Of a stretch of DNA of 64,000 nt, positions 16,780-26,266 are shown piece after piece. The first letter of the stretch is position 1. Each line of letters begins with the position of its first letter. Under the pieces are notes generated by a model. That model did no database searches. It saw only the letters and a program-made list of their open reading frames with translations, and had not been told where the DNA came from. Source of the DNA: an uncultured Bacteroidales bacterium (lineage in GTDB: Bacteria > Bacteroidota > Bacteroidia > Bacteroidales > Paludibacteraceae); the NCBI GenBank assembly GCA_937915765.1, contig CALGHE010000133.1, positions 43,291 to 107,290 on the forward strand. The letters are read 5' to 3'. The position numbers were made by a program, and so were the translations under genes.

Positions 16780-19700
16780 ATGAAAAAAATGTGTAATATA
16801 TTTCAGACTTTAACTGGTTGTCTAAAGGGGATTTCTTTTGTCAGGAGGAGCTTGTTGTCGGTTCTGCTGATGGCGTTGAGTTTTTCGGCTGTCGGTGCGG
16901 ATTTCTATGGCTTGTTTCCGGACCCTCTTGTGAATGTTGCGTTTTCGCAAATGAAGGGAGACGAGGATGGTTCCAGAATTGTGGAGTGGAGTCTTGAAGA
17001 TTGCCTGCCTTTAACAAAGATTGTATTGAAAAGGTCAGATTATAAACTCAGTGTTAATGATCAGAAGCATAAGGATTTAACGCATGTTATTTCTATCCCT
17101 TGCGTAACTCCTCACAAAGTTTTCACGCTCAACAAGCCGACATCTTTCAAGGAGATGGGTTTCTTGTTCGAGAAAGATCTCAAAGGAAAGAAGGCTTCGC
17201 TTACGTTCAAGAGGAATGGTAAGCCTGACTCCCTTTTCATTGGGGTAGAGCCGGTGCTGGGGCAGGTCAAATTTGCTCCGCCAACCATTAAGCTCAGGTC
17301 GGGCAACGACATCTTTTTCTGTCGTGGAGAGCTTCACTCCTTTGTGGCATCTGTGCCAGAAGGCTTCCGCTCTGACGAGGTTAAGTACAATTGGTATGTC
17401 GATGGAGAGAAAATGACCGGACGTCATGACCGCTGGTTTGACACTTATTCAAGGACGAACTGGGCGGATGGCGAACATTACGTGCAGTGTGAGGTCTATC
17501 TTGACGGCGAGGCGCCTTCTCCCAAAGGCACGTTCAACGTGGTGCAGCTGCCGGGCGCGAACTGTGAGTTTTCGGTGAAGGCGATTCCTTATTGGGGAGC
17601 GGAGTGTGAGGATGACACTTCGGGTGCCGACCTCAGATATAATTACAAGTCGGAATGGGGTAGTTTTGTCATAACTCCTATGGAGGAGTATGTGCATTTC
17701 TATCTGGAGGTGATAAACAGAAAAGTCTCGTCCTTTACCGTAACAAACGACGAGGCGATTCCTAATTTCAAACTGATTAACAAGAGCGAGGCGGACCAGG
17801 ACTTTATGTTCTTCTCGCTTCCGGTGAATATGAAGGCTCAGGCAAAAGAGCCTTACACAACGCATAAGGTTTACTTCAGATTTGAAGGTGACAATATCAA
17901 TTACTCGATGACACCGTATGCGTTCCCGGAAGTTACAGCGTCGCCAGACACTGTGGAAATCTGCGAGAACTCTTTCATCATGGGCGAACCTGTGACTTTG
18001 AATGCAGAACAGGTTGGACTGGCTAAGGACACGTACGGTTTCCAATGGTATTACTCTACTGAAATTAACGGAAAGTACGAGCCTGTAGAGAACGCGACCT
18101 CCAAGGTGTTCACTCCGTATCGTGTGGGATATTACAAGGCGGAGGTGTCCGACGGCGTCTTTTCTGCAATGTCCGCGCCTGTTGTTGTGAAGAGAAAGAC
18201 AGACCATTGTGTCAGCGTAGAGATTATTGGCGAGCGTGGCATTGATTATGTCTGCGCAAAGTCTAAACTTTATTTGCACTCTTCTATCTCTGGCAGCAAC
18301 TACACTTATCAGTGGAAGGTCGGGAAGTTAGACGGCTCTGAGCTGAAAAATATAAACGGTGCCACAAATGCAGAGTATGTGGCTGCGGCAAATAAAAAGG
18401 GAGAGGCTTATTTCTTAGAGGTTAAATATGCAGGGCAGGTTGTATTGTCTAAGCCTTTCGTCGTGAGGGAGATTGCCAAACTGCCGGCTTCTAAGAATTT
18501 GGAAATTACGGCATTGCCTTTGTCTGTGTGTCAGGGCCGTTCAGCTAATATATTTGCCAATCTGGAACTGAAAGAGAAGGAACGCCGCGAATCTAAATCT
18601 AAGAGCCAGTTTATTTATGAACTGTATAGGAAAGGGTTTGTAGGCAATGAGCTTGTTAAGAGTGAACTTTCTAATAAGACAAGTCTGCATACGACTCAGC
18701 TGATAAACGAATCCGCCACATATTATGTGGACCTTGTCGGTTGCGACGGCAGGTTGCGCTCTAAGTCTGAGGTTACAATCAATGTTGTCAATGACGACAG
18801 ATGCTCTTCGAGCGTCTTCTATGTCAAGCCGACGGGTAATGACTATAACGACGGTTTGTCGTGGGGTACGGCTTTCCAGACTTTGAAGCATGCGATAGAG
18901 GTCGCTTTTGAAATCAGAAACTCGGACCTTTATAAGAGCCAGCCGATAGAGATACATCTGGCCGCCGGAACTTATGCTTCGTCAAATGGATATGACTTTC
19001 CGGACAATACCACCATCTATGGAGGTTATGACGAAGAGCCGGTTGACGGAACGCTTAGCGCTACTCTTCGCAATCCTAAAAGCCCGGCTAACATAGAAGG
19101 TAAGCTTACCACGCTAACGGCAGAAAGCACATTCTCCAGAATCGTTAAGCTGACAGACAGAAAGGATGTCAAGTTTGTGGGTATATGTTTCAACGGCGAG
19201 GCTATATCTAACGAGTCTTGGCTTAACGGACGCGCTATTTATGCTGACGGGTCGTCTGTGACTTTGGACTCCTGCTGGGTAACTAATTTCTATATGTCTG
19301 TGAATCAGGGTAACCCGATTACTGCGGTGTCTATGCTGAAGAGACGTGCGGAACGTACAGACTTCAGACCGACTCTGATTGTCCGAAATACAACCTTCTC
19401 TGCGAATAAGGGGGGCGACATAGGTTCTTGCATCGGGCTGCTGTCCGACTGCGATGTGGAAATTGCAAATTCTGTGTTTAACAACAACACAACTAAGTAT
19501 AGCGGAGGGGTCGCATTGCTCTCTTTCAACGCAAGCCCGAAGGTAAATGTCTTGAACTCCACGTTCTACGACAATACGTGCCAGAATGGTATCGGATATT
19601 ACGGACGTACCGTAATTCGTATGGTGGGTGGCAATCCGGAATTGAACATATACAGTTCTACGGTCTGCGGACGTTTCTATAAGGAAGACGGTAAACTTAG

Positions 19701-21495
19701 AATTTATAACTCTATTATTGAGTGTGCCGGACGTGCGGATGTGTATGAGAACAATTATCCTAAAGTGTCAACTTTTGTGGACGATGACCAGAAAGACCTT
19801 GAAAAGAATGACAAGCCGTTCCTTGCTAATTTCAGAGGCGGAATAGGAGGAAAGCTTCAGAGCAAAGGCGGTTTGACTCAAGTGCTTGTTCCGGCTAACT
19901 TGCTTGAGATTGTTTCGCAGGCAGGGGCTCCTCATAAGCTTACCCCGACAGACCAGCGCGGTTTTCCTCGCAACGAGATGGCAAGCACTTACGGAGCGTA
20001 TGATCTGGACCACTCGGCGTTCATCAGACTTACTTACGAGGCTTGTCCTGACTACAAGAATACAGAAGGGTCGTTCGTGGCTTCTGTTGTCGGACTGAGA
20101 AATCCAAAATATCAGTGGGTGAATAACTACTCTAACGTGGAAGGCGCCACAACTAAGGATGTTGAGAAACTCGGAATAGGAACATATTGGCTGGAGGCGA
20201 CTGGCGAGGATGCAAGTGGGCGTGTGATCACTATCTCTTCTAACGAAATACGAATTTCTGATATTTGCGAGGAACCGGGCGTGTTTTTTGTCAAGACTCC
20301 TCTGAAGGGGGGTAATGACTTGTATGCGGGTACGACTTGGAACCAGGCTTATGCAACTGTGGACAAGGCGATAGAGGCTGCCATGGAGTATAAGAAGCGC
20401 GAAGGCGAGTCTAAGCCGGTGAGCATACATGTGGCAGAGGGCGTTTATTCTCCGTCGGACGACAAGGGATTTGCTTTCCAGAAGAGCGGATTGCCGGTCT
20501 CTAATATTGTTGTCTATGGCGGATACCCGGCTAATGCGTCGAACAACTCTGTGCGGATGCCTAAGAAGGTTGGGGCTGAAGAGGGCTATTCGACAGTATT
20601 CACTGCTGCGTCGCCAAAGGGAAAGATCTTCTCTTCAAACTCAAAGACGAAGGGCTTGACTTTTGTAGGGATACAGTTTGCAGGGACAGACAGCGTGCCG
20701 TCTTCCACTTCTGCAATATCTATAGACGGAGGTGCTGTCACAATGGACTCTTGCGAGTTCCGAAACTTCAGAGCTGGCAAAAAGTCTGATGTGAATCCGT
20801 TGATTTCTGTGACTAAGACCTCTGAGCTTACGTTGCGAAATTGTGTGGTGAGAGACAATTCTGCATGGATGTCGGCAGGTGTTTATATGAAGAACAAAGG
20901 CAATAAGTCTGTGGTGAAACTTGTCAATGTGACATTTATGAACAATGTGTCGGAAGGAGATGGCGGCGCTGCAATTTATGTTGACGGAGCTTCTGCAGAC
21001 ATAAGGATGTACAACTCCACGATGTACGGAAATGCGTGCGTTTCTGGAGAAAATGATGCGGCGGGAACTGTCAGACTGAAAGGCGGAGAGTCGAGCCTGA
21101 AAGTATATAACTCCACGCTTATGGGAACTTACTACCGCGAGTCCGGCTCTCTGAAGTTCTATCACTCTATGGTAGAGGCTGTGGGCGGTTATTATGTAAA
21201 CGCTAACAGTTACGTGGCTTATCCTCGTCTGGAAAAGCTTGCGGACAAGATGCCGGAAGACCAGAAGAGGGCGTTCCGGAGCAATTTTGAAGACTCGCTG
21301 TCTTACGGAGGTTTCACGCCTGTCTTGAAGCCGCTGAAGAGAGATGGCTCTACGTTCTTCAGCCGTGTGAGTTCGCTTGTCTCTATAGATGGTGTGGACT
21401 TGTCTAAAGACCAGAGAGGCGAAGCGCGTCCGCCGCTGTCAATCTTGGGAGCTTGCGAGTTTGATGCCGAGAAAGAGGGAGCCGTCGGCTTTTGA
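16780..21495 (+). CDS. Very large secreted protein with Ig-like segments and two parallel beta-helix domains
   Basis: 1571 residues, with a hydrophobic signal region at residues 25-41 (LLSVLLMALSFSAVGA/D) preceded by an unusually long basic start. The first 650 residues contain Ig/PKD-like segments with repeated FQWYYS, YQWKVG and YKAEVSDG patterns. Then come two copies of a pectin-lyase-like module, each opening FYVKPTGNDYNDGLSWGTAFQTL or FFVKTPLKGGNDLYAGTTWNQAY (about residues 685 and 1168). Each copy is followed by helix rungs such as VRNTTFSANKGG and LVNVTFMNNVSEG and then a closing DQRG segment. The internal duplication spans about 480 residues. No enzyme active site or sorting tail was seen, so it is best viewed as an adhesin-like surface protein; anchoring is unknown. 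Confidence 0.8.
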   Translation: MKKMCNIFQTLTGCLKGISFVRRSLLSVLLMALSFSAVGADFYGLFPDPLVNVAFSQMKGDEDGSRIVEWSLEDCLPLTKIVLKRSDYKLSVNDQKHKDLTHVISIPCVTPHKVFTLNKPTSFKEMGFLFEKDLKGKKASLTFKRNGKPDSLFIGVEPVLGQVKFAPPTIKLRSGNDIFFCRGELHSFVASVPEGFRSDEVKYNWYVDGEKMTGRHDRWFDTYSRTNWADGEHYVQCEVYLDGEAPSPKGTFNVVQLPGANCEFSVKAIPYWGAECEDDTSGADLRYNYKSEWGSFVITPMEEYVHFYLEVINRKVSSFTVTNDEAIPNFKLINKSEADQDFMFFSLPVNMKAQAKEPYTTHKVYFRFEGDNINYSMTPYAFPEVTASPDTVEICENSFIMGEPVTLNAEQVGLAKDTYGFQWYYSTEINGKYEPVENATSKVFTPYRVGYYKAEVSDGVFSAMSAPVVVKRKTDHCVSVEIIGERGIDYVCAKSKLYLHSSISGSNYTYQWKVGKLDGSELKNINGATNAEYVAAANKKGEAYFLEVKYAGQVVLSKPFVVREIAKLPASKNLEITALPLSVCQGRSANIFANLELKEKERRESKSKSQFIYELYRKGFVGNELVKSELSNKTSLHTTQLINESATYYVDLVGCDGRLRSKSEVTINVVNDDRCSSSVFYVKPTGNDYNDGLSWGTAFQTLKHAIEVAFEIRNSDLYKSQPIEIHLAAGTYASSNGYDFPDNTTIYGGYDEEPVDGTLSATLRNPKSPANIEGKLTTLTAESTFSRIVKLTDRKDVKFVGICFNGEAISNESWLNGRAIYADGSSVTLDSCWVTNFYMSVNQGNPITAVSMLKRRAERTDFRPTLIVRNTTFSANKGGDIGSCIGLLSDCDVEIANSVFNNNTTKYSGGVALLSFNASPKVNVLNSTFYDNTCQNGIGYYGRTVIRMVGGNPELNIYSSTVCGRFYKEDGKLRIYNSIIECAGRADVYENNYPKVSTFVDDDQKDLEKNDKPFLANFRGGIGGKLQSKGGLTQVLVPANLLEIVSQAGAPHKLTPTDQRGFPRNEMASTYGAYDLDHSAFIRLTYEACPDYKNTEGSFVASVVGLRNPKYQWVNNYSNVEGATTKDVEKLGIGTYWLEATGEDASGRVITISSNEIRISDICEEPGVFFVKTPLKGGNDLYAGTTWNQAYATVDKAIEAAMEYKKREGESKPVSIHVAEGVYSPSDDKGFAFQKSGLPVSNIVVYGGYPANASNNSVRMPKKVGAEEGYSTVFTAASPKGKIFSSNSKTKGLTFVGIQFAGTDSVPSSTSAISIDGGAVTMDSCEFRNFRAGKKSDVNPLISVTKTSELTLRNCVVRDNSAWMSAGVYMKNKGNKSVVKLVNVTFMNNVSEGDGGAAIYVDGASADIRMYNSTMYGNACVSGENDAAGTVRLKGGESSLKVYNSTLMGTYYRESGSLKFYHSMVEAVGGYYVNANSYVAYPRLEKLADKMPEDQKRAFRSNFEDSLSYGGFTPVLKPLKRDGSTFFSRVSSLVSIDGVDLSKDQRGEARPPLSILGACEFDAEKEGAVGF

Positions 21496-21635
21496 TTCTG
21501 ATTTCTGATTTCCGTTTTTTGAATTCAAAGTCAGATAAGGAAGGACGCAGGGCGATTTGGAGGCTCCGAACGCTTTTAATGTATTAATTTTTAGCAAAAA
21601 AGGCGATATGATTTTTTTTTATAGATAAAAACATC

Positions 21636-21643
21636 TATATTTG
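21636..21643 (+). promoter_or_regulatory. -7 element of the HU gene
   Basis: TATATTTG fits TAnnTTTG, 80 bases upstream of the HU start codon. No clear -33 box; a T-run lies there. Confidence 0.6.
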
Positions 21644-21723
21644 CAAACCGAAAGCGAGAAGGCGCGATTAGGCGTTGTGAAAGAGGTTGTATAATATAGT
21701 AACAAATATAAAATTTAAAAGAG

Positions 21724-21999
21724 ATGACAAAAGCGGATATCGTAAACGAGATTGCAAAATCAACGGGTATCGATAAACTTGATGTTCTGAAGACTGTCGA
21801 AGCTTTTATGGAGGAGGTGAAGAAGTCTTTGATAAAAGAGGAGAATGTGTATTTGAGGGGATTCGGTTCTTTCATCATAAAGAAGAGAGCAGAGAAGACA
21901 GCGAGAAACATTTCTCAAGGCACGCAGATAACAATCCCGGCTCACAACATTCCAGCATTTAAGCCAGCAAAAACATTCGTAATGGATGTTAAAAAATAA
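21724..21999 (+). CDS. HU/IHF family nucleoid DNA-binding protein
   Basis: 91 residues, the usual HU length. It has the N-terminal helices MTKADIVNEIAKSTGIDK, the signature VYLRGFGSFIIKKRAEKTARN that leads into the beta arm, the arm tip ITIPAHNIPAFKPA (with the intercalating proline region), and the C-terminal helix ending VKK. It binds and bends DNA as a dimer. It is first in a likely transcript with the 29-residue basic peptide and RNase G. Confidence 0.95.
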   Translation: MTKADIVNEIAKSTGIDKLDVLKTVEAFMEEVKKSLIKEENVYLRGFGSFIIKKRAEKTARNISQGTQITIPAHNIPAFKPAKTFVMDVKK

Positions 22000-22030
22000 A
22001 ATGATTTAAAAACTTAAAAACTTTAAGAAA

Positions 22031-22120
22031 ATGCCAAGCGGAAAGAAAAGAAAGAGACATAAAATGGCTACTCACAAACGCAAAAAGAGACTAAAGAAAA
22101 ATCGTCATAAAAAGAAATAA
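22031..22120 (+). CDS. 29-residue AURKAIP1/COX24-domain (mS38-like) basic ribosome-associated peptide
   Basis: MPSGKKRKRHKMATHKRKKR followed by more Lys/Arg and a HKKK end. About two thirds of the residues are basic. This matches the very short Bacteroidota AURKAIP1/COX24-domain proteins, related to mitochondrial ribosomal protein mS38, and is presumed to bind the small ribosomal subunit. Its position 31 bases after HU and before RNase G is consistent with a small translation-linked gene. It is real despite its size: the sequence is highly characteristic and has a good ATG. Confidence 0.88.
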   Translation: MPSGKKRKRHKMATHKRKKRLKKNRHKKK

Positions 22121-22155
22121 TTTTTGCGTGATTTTATGTTGATTAACGAGACATT

Positions 22156-22196
22156 GAACAAACTTAATCTTACTTTAAGTTTGTTCTTTGTTTTAT
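22156..22196 (+). terminator. Hairpin between the small basic peptide gene and RNase G (terminator or attenuator)
   Basis: Perfect 12-bp stem GAACAAACTTAA / TTAAGTTTGTTC followed by TTTGTTTT. The RNase G start codon lies only 24 bases beyond the stem and no promoter is visible between, so read-through or processing must supply RNase G mRNA. Confidence 0.8.
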
Positions 22197-22210
22197 AAAA
22201 AAAAGACAAA

Positions 22211-23803
22211 GTGAACAACGAATTAGTAATTGATGTCCAGTCTTCGGAAGTGGCTATCGCGCTGCTTGAAGAGGGTAAACTTGTGGAGATTCACAGGGAG
22301 AACCGCGTCGCGTCTTTTTCTGTCGGCGACATTTACCTTGCTAAGGTGCGGAAAATCATGCCAGGACTTAATGCTGTGTTCGTTGATGTAGGTTACGACA
22401 AAGGTGCGTTCCTTCATTATCAGGACTTAGGTCCGCAGTTCAGCTCACTTGTCGCTTTCACAAAAAATGTTTTGCGAGACGGCAAACGCGCTCAGCCGCT
22501 GCATAAAATGCAGCTTCATAAAGACATCAGCAAAACCGGAATGATTTCGGATGTGCTTGCGCAAGGGCAGGAAATTATGGTGCAGATTGCTAAAGAGCCA
22601 ATCTCCACAAAAGGCCCGAGACTAACTTCCGAGATATCGCTTGCTGGACGGTTTCTCGTTTTGATGCCTTTTGCTGAAAAAGTTTACGTGTCACAGAAGA
22701 TCAAGTCTTCTGAAGAGCGTAATCGTATCAAGCAGCTGATGCGCAGCATAAAGCCTAAAAACTTCGGCGTGATTGTGCGCACTGTGGCGGAAGGCAAGAA
22801 GGTGGCGGAACTGGATGCGGAGCTGAAGACGCTGCTTAAGCGTTGGGACGAGGCGGTCGCCAAAATGGCGAGACCGCAGCAGAAGTTGCCGGCGTTGCTG
22901 CTTGAAGAGATGGGCAGAACTGTAAGCCTCTTGAGGGATATATTCAATCCGTCTTTTGAAAATATTTATGTGAACAACCGTTTCGCTTACGGCGAAATAT
23001 GTGATTACGTGGATGCTATTGCTCCGGAATGCAGCGGGCGGGTTAAAATGTATTCGGGAGACCTCCCTATATTTGACCATTTCGGAATTTCTAAGCAGGT
23101 GAAGTCGGGCTTCGGCAGGACTGTGTCCTTCAAGAACGGAGCGTACCTAATTATCGAGCATACAGAGGCGATGCACGTTATTGACGTTAACAGCGGAAAC
23201 AAGTCCAAGGGTATTACAGACCAGGAGACAAATGCGGTTGACGTGAACTTGGCTGCGGCAGACGAAATCGCAAGACAGTTGAGGCTGCGCGATATGGGCG
23301 GAATCATCGTTATTGACTTCATTGATATGCAGAAGTCGGAGAACCGCCAGCGTCTGTTTGACAGAATGAAGGAGAATATGGCTCACGACAGGGCCAGACA
23401 CAACATTCTCCAGCTTAGCAAGTTTGGCTTGATGCAGATTACCCGGCAGCGAGTGAGGCCGGAGATGCATGTTAGCACCGAAGAGGTGTGTCCTACTTGC
23501 TTAGGGAAAGGCTTTTCCCAACCATCAATCTTATTTGTCGATAAACTGGAAGACAAAATAGATTATCTTGTCAATGAATTGAACGTAAAGAACTTCAAGC
23601 TGTTTGTGCACCCGTATGTAGAGGCGTACATCACGAAGGGTTTCCCTTTCTGTTCCATCAAGTGGAAATGGAGGCGGAAATACGGCAAGTTCAAGATTGT
23701 GCCATCCCAGAGCATTGCTTATTTGCAGTATCTTGTTTTGGACAAGGACGGTCATGAAATAGACCTTCGCGAAGACTTGGAGGCAGTAAACGCAAAAAAA
23801 TGA
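22211..23803 (+). CDS. rng: Ribonuclease G / E family endoribonuclease
   Basis: 530 residues starting at GTG 22211. It cleaves single-stranded RNA in 16S rRNA maturation and mRNA decay. The N-terminal S1-like domain is at about 35-130 (GDIYLAKVRKIMPGLNAVFVDVGYDKGAFLHY). The catalytic RNase E/G core has the 5'-sensor and the metal-binding aspartates in MHVIDVNSGNKSKG and GGIIVIDFIDM. The zinc-link motif CPTCLGKG near residue 425 allows dimerisation. The C-terminal small domain is present, and there is no long RNase E-type scaffold, so RNase G is the better name. It is downstream of HU and the basic peptide, with a strong hairpin 24 bases before the start that could be used for autoregulation. 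Confidence 0.95.
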   Translation: MNNELVIDVQSSEVAIALLEEGKLVEIHRENRVASFSVGDIYLAKVRKIMPGLNAVFVDVGYDKGAFLHYQDLGPQFSSLVAFTKNVLRDGKRAQPLHKMQLHKDISKTGMISDVLAQGQEIMVQIAKEPISTKGPRLTSEISLAGRFLVLMPFAEKVYVSQKIKSSEERNRIKQLMRSIKPKNFGVIVRTVAEGKKVAELDAELKTLLKRWDEAVAKMARPQQKLPALLLEEMGRTVSLLRDIFNPSFENIYVNNRFAYGEICDYVDAIAPECSGRVKMYSGDLPIFDHFGISKQVKSGFGRTVSFKNGAYLIIEHTEAMHVIDVNSGNKSKGITDQETNAVDVNLAAADEIARQLRLRDMGGIIVIDFIDMQKSENRQRLFDRMKENMAHDRARHNILQLSKFGLMQITRQRVRPEMHVSTEEVCPTCLGKGFSQPSILFVDKLEDKIDYLVNELNVKNFKLFVHPYVEAYITKGFPFCSIKWKWRRKYGKFKIVPSQSIAYLQYLVLDKDGHEIDLREDLEAVNAKK

Positions 23804-23820
23804 CAAGCTTAAGAAGCAAT

Positions 23821-23863
23821 AAAGCGGAGCAGCTCAAAAAGAGCGCTCCGCTTTAGTTTTTGG
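23821..23863 (+). terminator. Terminator of rng
   Basis: AAAGCGGAGC / GCTCCGCTTT with an inner AGCTC-AAAAA-GAGC stem, followed by AGTTTTT. Confidence 0.88.
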
Positions 23864-24325
23864 GGAGGGGAGAGATCGGAATGTATTGCTGTCCGGTAAA
23901 ATGACTATCTTCGCCTATGGTTGTTTATTTTAACGTGAGTTTGACGAATTGTAATTATAAAGAAAGACAAACTATTATCAATTATACGCGCGACGTGAAT
24001 GCATAGTTTCTTATGAAGGAAGCAGAGAGATTTCAGCCGCATTCATTCTGCTGTCCGGTGATATCTCCTTTTTGACGGATTGGACAGATTGACAGAATAT
24101 TTCTGCTTTGTTTTGTTAAAAAGTTTGCAGTATTCGTCTGTCAAACGAAAAAAATCTATAACTTTGTCTATGGTAATCTTGCGTTGTTTTTTTGTTTTCT
24201 TTTTTTTACTGTGAAATCACGAAAAAATAATGCTAATAAGTAATCAGTAGGTTAAATTTATCTAACTCATGTTAGTTTAAATAAATTAGGGTGTGTTACA
24301 ATCACTGAAAGAATAATTTTCTATT
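23864..24325. other. A+T-rich leader region of the HNH/MTase-HIT/CoiA cassette
   Basis: No gene. TAACTTTG (24159-24166) is a possible -7 element. A short dyad CTAAC-TCAT-GTTAG (24262-24275) with imperfect flanks could be an operator. The 11-mer TGCTGTCCGGT occurs twice, near 23887 and near 24049. A structured RNA cannot be excluded by eye. Confidence 0.4.
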
Positions 24326-25396
24326 ATGCAAATACCTCAATCCCAGATATTGACAACTCGTCACCTTAACAGGGTGTTTGATAAAACTGTGGCCACCTAT
24401 AAATTTTATTGGTTTCTTGGTATTCTAGACTTGTTTGTGAAGCAAGGAAAGACTAGGATTAATGTATGGGAAATAATGATTACGATGGTTGCTAATGCTT
24501 GGTATCCAGTTAACTATTTCCGTCTTTCATTTGGCAAGTCCGAATCGTTATATGACGCTATTCTTGCTTTACAACGTGAGAATAATATTCCAATTAATAT
24601 TGGAATGAAGGATTTAACTATATTGCTTCAAGCATTGATCCAACGACCGGAGATACGAAAACAACTGAATTTCCTTCAAATGAATGTACCTTTCCGTTTT
24701 CTTCGTCCTTGGATAGATACTTCTGATGACCGTGAAATGGTAAAACGTTCACAAACATTCGAAAATGGATGTTTGTATAAACTCGAGAAAGAGAATGGAT
24801 CTTTGTGGGTAGAACTGAATCCTATTTGGTTGATATATTTGAAAGAGAATTATGATATATTAAGCTCATTTGCATATTGGGGGTTGACAAACTTCTTGCA
24901 AGTCCGCAACCCTAATGTTCCTAATATTCCAAGTAAACTAATAAAGAAAGAGGAACGAAATTCTTTAACATCCCAACGTAGATTTTGGAATACAGCAATA
25001 ACCGGAGGAATGGAAGTAAGGTGCCTATATACTGGTAATTTGTTGATAGAATGTGAGTACGACCTTGACCATTTTATCCCTTGGAGTTTTGTCTCTCATG
25101 ATTTATTGTGGAATTTAATGCCCGCAGATTCAAGTATTAATAGTTCAAAAAGTAATAAATTACCAGACTTGGATTTATATCTGCCCAAATTAGCAGAAGC
25201 CCATCAAGTAGCATTGCGCATTTATATAGGAAAGGGGAAACAAGATAAAATATTGGAAGATTATTTGTCTCTTGGCCATACCCCACAAGATATAGCTATG
25301 ATGGATAGAGAACACTTGCTTGACTGCTTTTTCCAAACATTTGCTCCAATGAACCAGATTGCTCTTAATATGGGATTTGAATCATGGAAATATTGA
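24326..25396 (+). CDS. HNH endonuclease-domain protein, first gene of an A+T-rich three-gene cassette
   Basis: 356 residues. The first 220 residues are an all-alpha region I do not recognise (VFDKTVATYKFYWFLGILDLF). The HNH nuclease is at about 230-280: CLYTGN, YDLDHFIPWSFV with Asp248-His249, WNLMPADSS with Asn263, and INSSKSNKLPDL. This pattern (DH...N...N..KS) fits an active HNH fold. It is cytoplasmic. The next gene begins inside its last codons, so the two are translationally coupled. Base composition is clearly more A+T-rich than rng upstream or the MFS gene downstream, suggesting acquisition. A DNA-cutting role in defence is inference from context. Confidence 0.82.
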   Translation: MQIPQSQILTTRHLNRVFDKTVATYKFYWFLGILDLFVKQGKTRINVWEIMITMVANAWYPVNYFRLSFGKSESLYDAILALQRENNIPINIGMKDLTILLQALIQRPEIRKQLNFLQMNVPFRFLRPWIDTSDDREMVKRSQTFENGCLYKLEKENGSLWVELNPIWLIYLKENYDILSSFAYWGLTNFLQVRNPNVPNIPSKLIKKEERNSLTSQRRFWNTAITGGMEVRCLYTGNLLIECEYDLDHFIPWSFVSHDLLWNLMPADSSINSSKSNKLPDLDLYLPKLAEAHQVALRIYIGKGKQDKILEDYLSLGHTPQDIAMMDREHLLDCFFQTFAPMNQIALNMGFESWKY

Positions 25397-26265
25397 ATTC
25401 TATGCAAACCGAAAAAATAAACCATCCATACCTCACGGCTATCAAGCGTACAGATTTGTCTGTGCCTACTCGTTATCTACTCCAACGTGATTTGTTGAAA
25501 GGAAAAATCCTAGACTTTGGTTGCGGTTTTGGATATGATACGGATGAATTGCAAAGGAGGGGATATGATATTACTGGTTATGATTATTATTATCGCCCTG
25601 ACTATCCTGATGGTAAATTTGATACAATTATCTGCAACTATGTGTTGAATGTGCTTGAACCTTACGCACAAGCAGAGGTTATGATGAATGTTACAAATTT
25701 GCTGTCTCCAAAGGGTTCTGCTTTCTTTGCGGTTAGAAGAGATTTGAAAGAAGAGGGTTTTCGGCTTCATGCAATTCATAAGCAATATACTTATCAATGC
25801 AATGTTAAGTTGCCTTTTCAAAGCCTTGTCCATAATAATAGCTACGAATTGTATCAATACAATCATTTTAATAAACTTCCGCGGAAAGAAGGCGAAAAAT
25901 GTCCATTCTGTAAATTATCTCGAAGAGTGGAAGTCATTTGTGAAACGGCAACTTGTGTTGCTTTCTATGATGGTTATCCAGTTTCGCCTGGTCATGCATT
26001 GATTATTCCAAAGCGTCATGTGGCTAATTATTTTGACCTAACTAATCATGAACGTGAAGCAATGAATATAATGCTTCAATATGTTAAACGAAAGATAGAT
26101 GAGCGTTTCCATCCTGATGGTTATAATATTGGAATTAATGTGAATGAAGCTGCAGGCCAATCAGTATTTCATGTTCATATGCATTTGATACCACGTTATA
26201 AAGGAGATGTGGATAATCCTAAAGGTGGTGTGCGGGGTGTGATTCCAAGTAAACAAAAATATTAG
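25384..26265 (+). CDS. Fusion of class I SAM methyltransferase and HIT-family hydrolase
   Basis: 293 residues. The N-terminal half is a short Rossmann methyltransferase with motif I ILDFGCGFGYDT (about 39-50) and FDTIICNYVLNVL (motif IV-like position). The C-terminal half is a HIT domain: zinc-type knuckle CPFCKLSRR, PGHALIIPKRHV, and the histidine triad HVHMH (His263, 265, 267) followed by LIPRY. HIT enzymes hydrolyse nucleotide-phosphoramidate, adenylylated or dinucleoside substrates. The fusion architecture exists in databases as I recall. It overlaps the HNH gene by 13 bases; a second ATG at 25402 would remove the overlap. It ends one base before the next ATG. The methylated substrate is unknown. 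Confidence 0.85.
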   Translation: MEILNSMQTEKINHPYLTAIKRTDLSVPTRYLLQRDLLKGKILDFGCGFGYDTDELQRRGYDITGYDYYYRPDYPDGKFDTIICNYVLNVLEPYAQAEVMMNVTNLLSPKGSAFFAVRRDLKEEGFRLHAIHKQYTYQCNVKLPFQSLVHNNSYELYQYNHFNKLPRKEGEKCPFCKLSRRVEVICETATCVAFYDGYPVSPGHALIIPKRHVANYFDLTNHEREAMNIMLQYVKRKIDERFHPDGYNIGINVNEAAGQSVFHVHMHLIPRYKGDVDNPKGGVRGVIPSKQKY

Positions 26266-26266
26266 C

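Noticed and set aside
23885..24057. Repeated TGCTGTCCGGT upstream of the cassette as paired operator sites.
   Set aside because: Only two 11-base matches with no dyad symmetry and 160 bases apart; within chance expectation.
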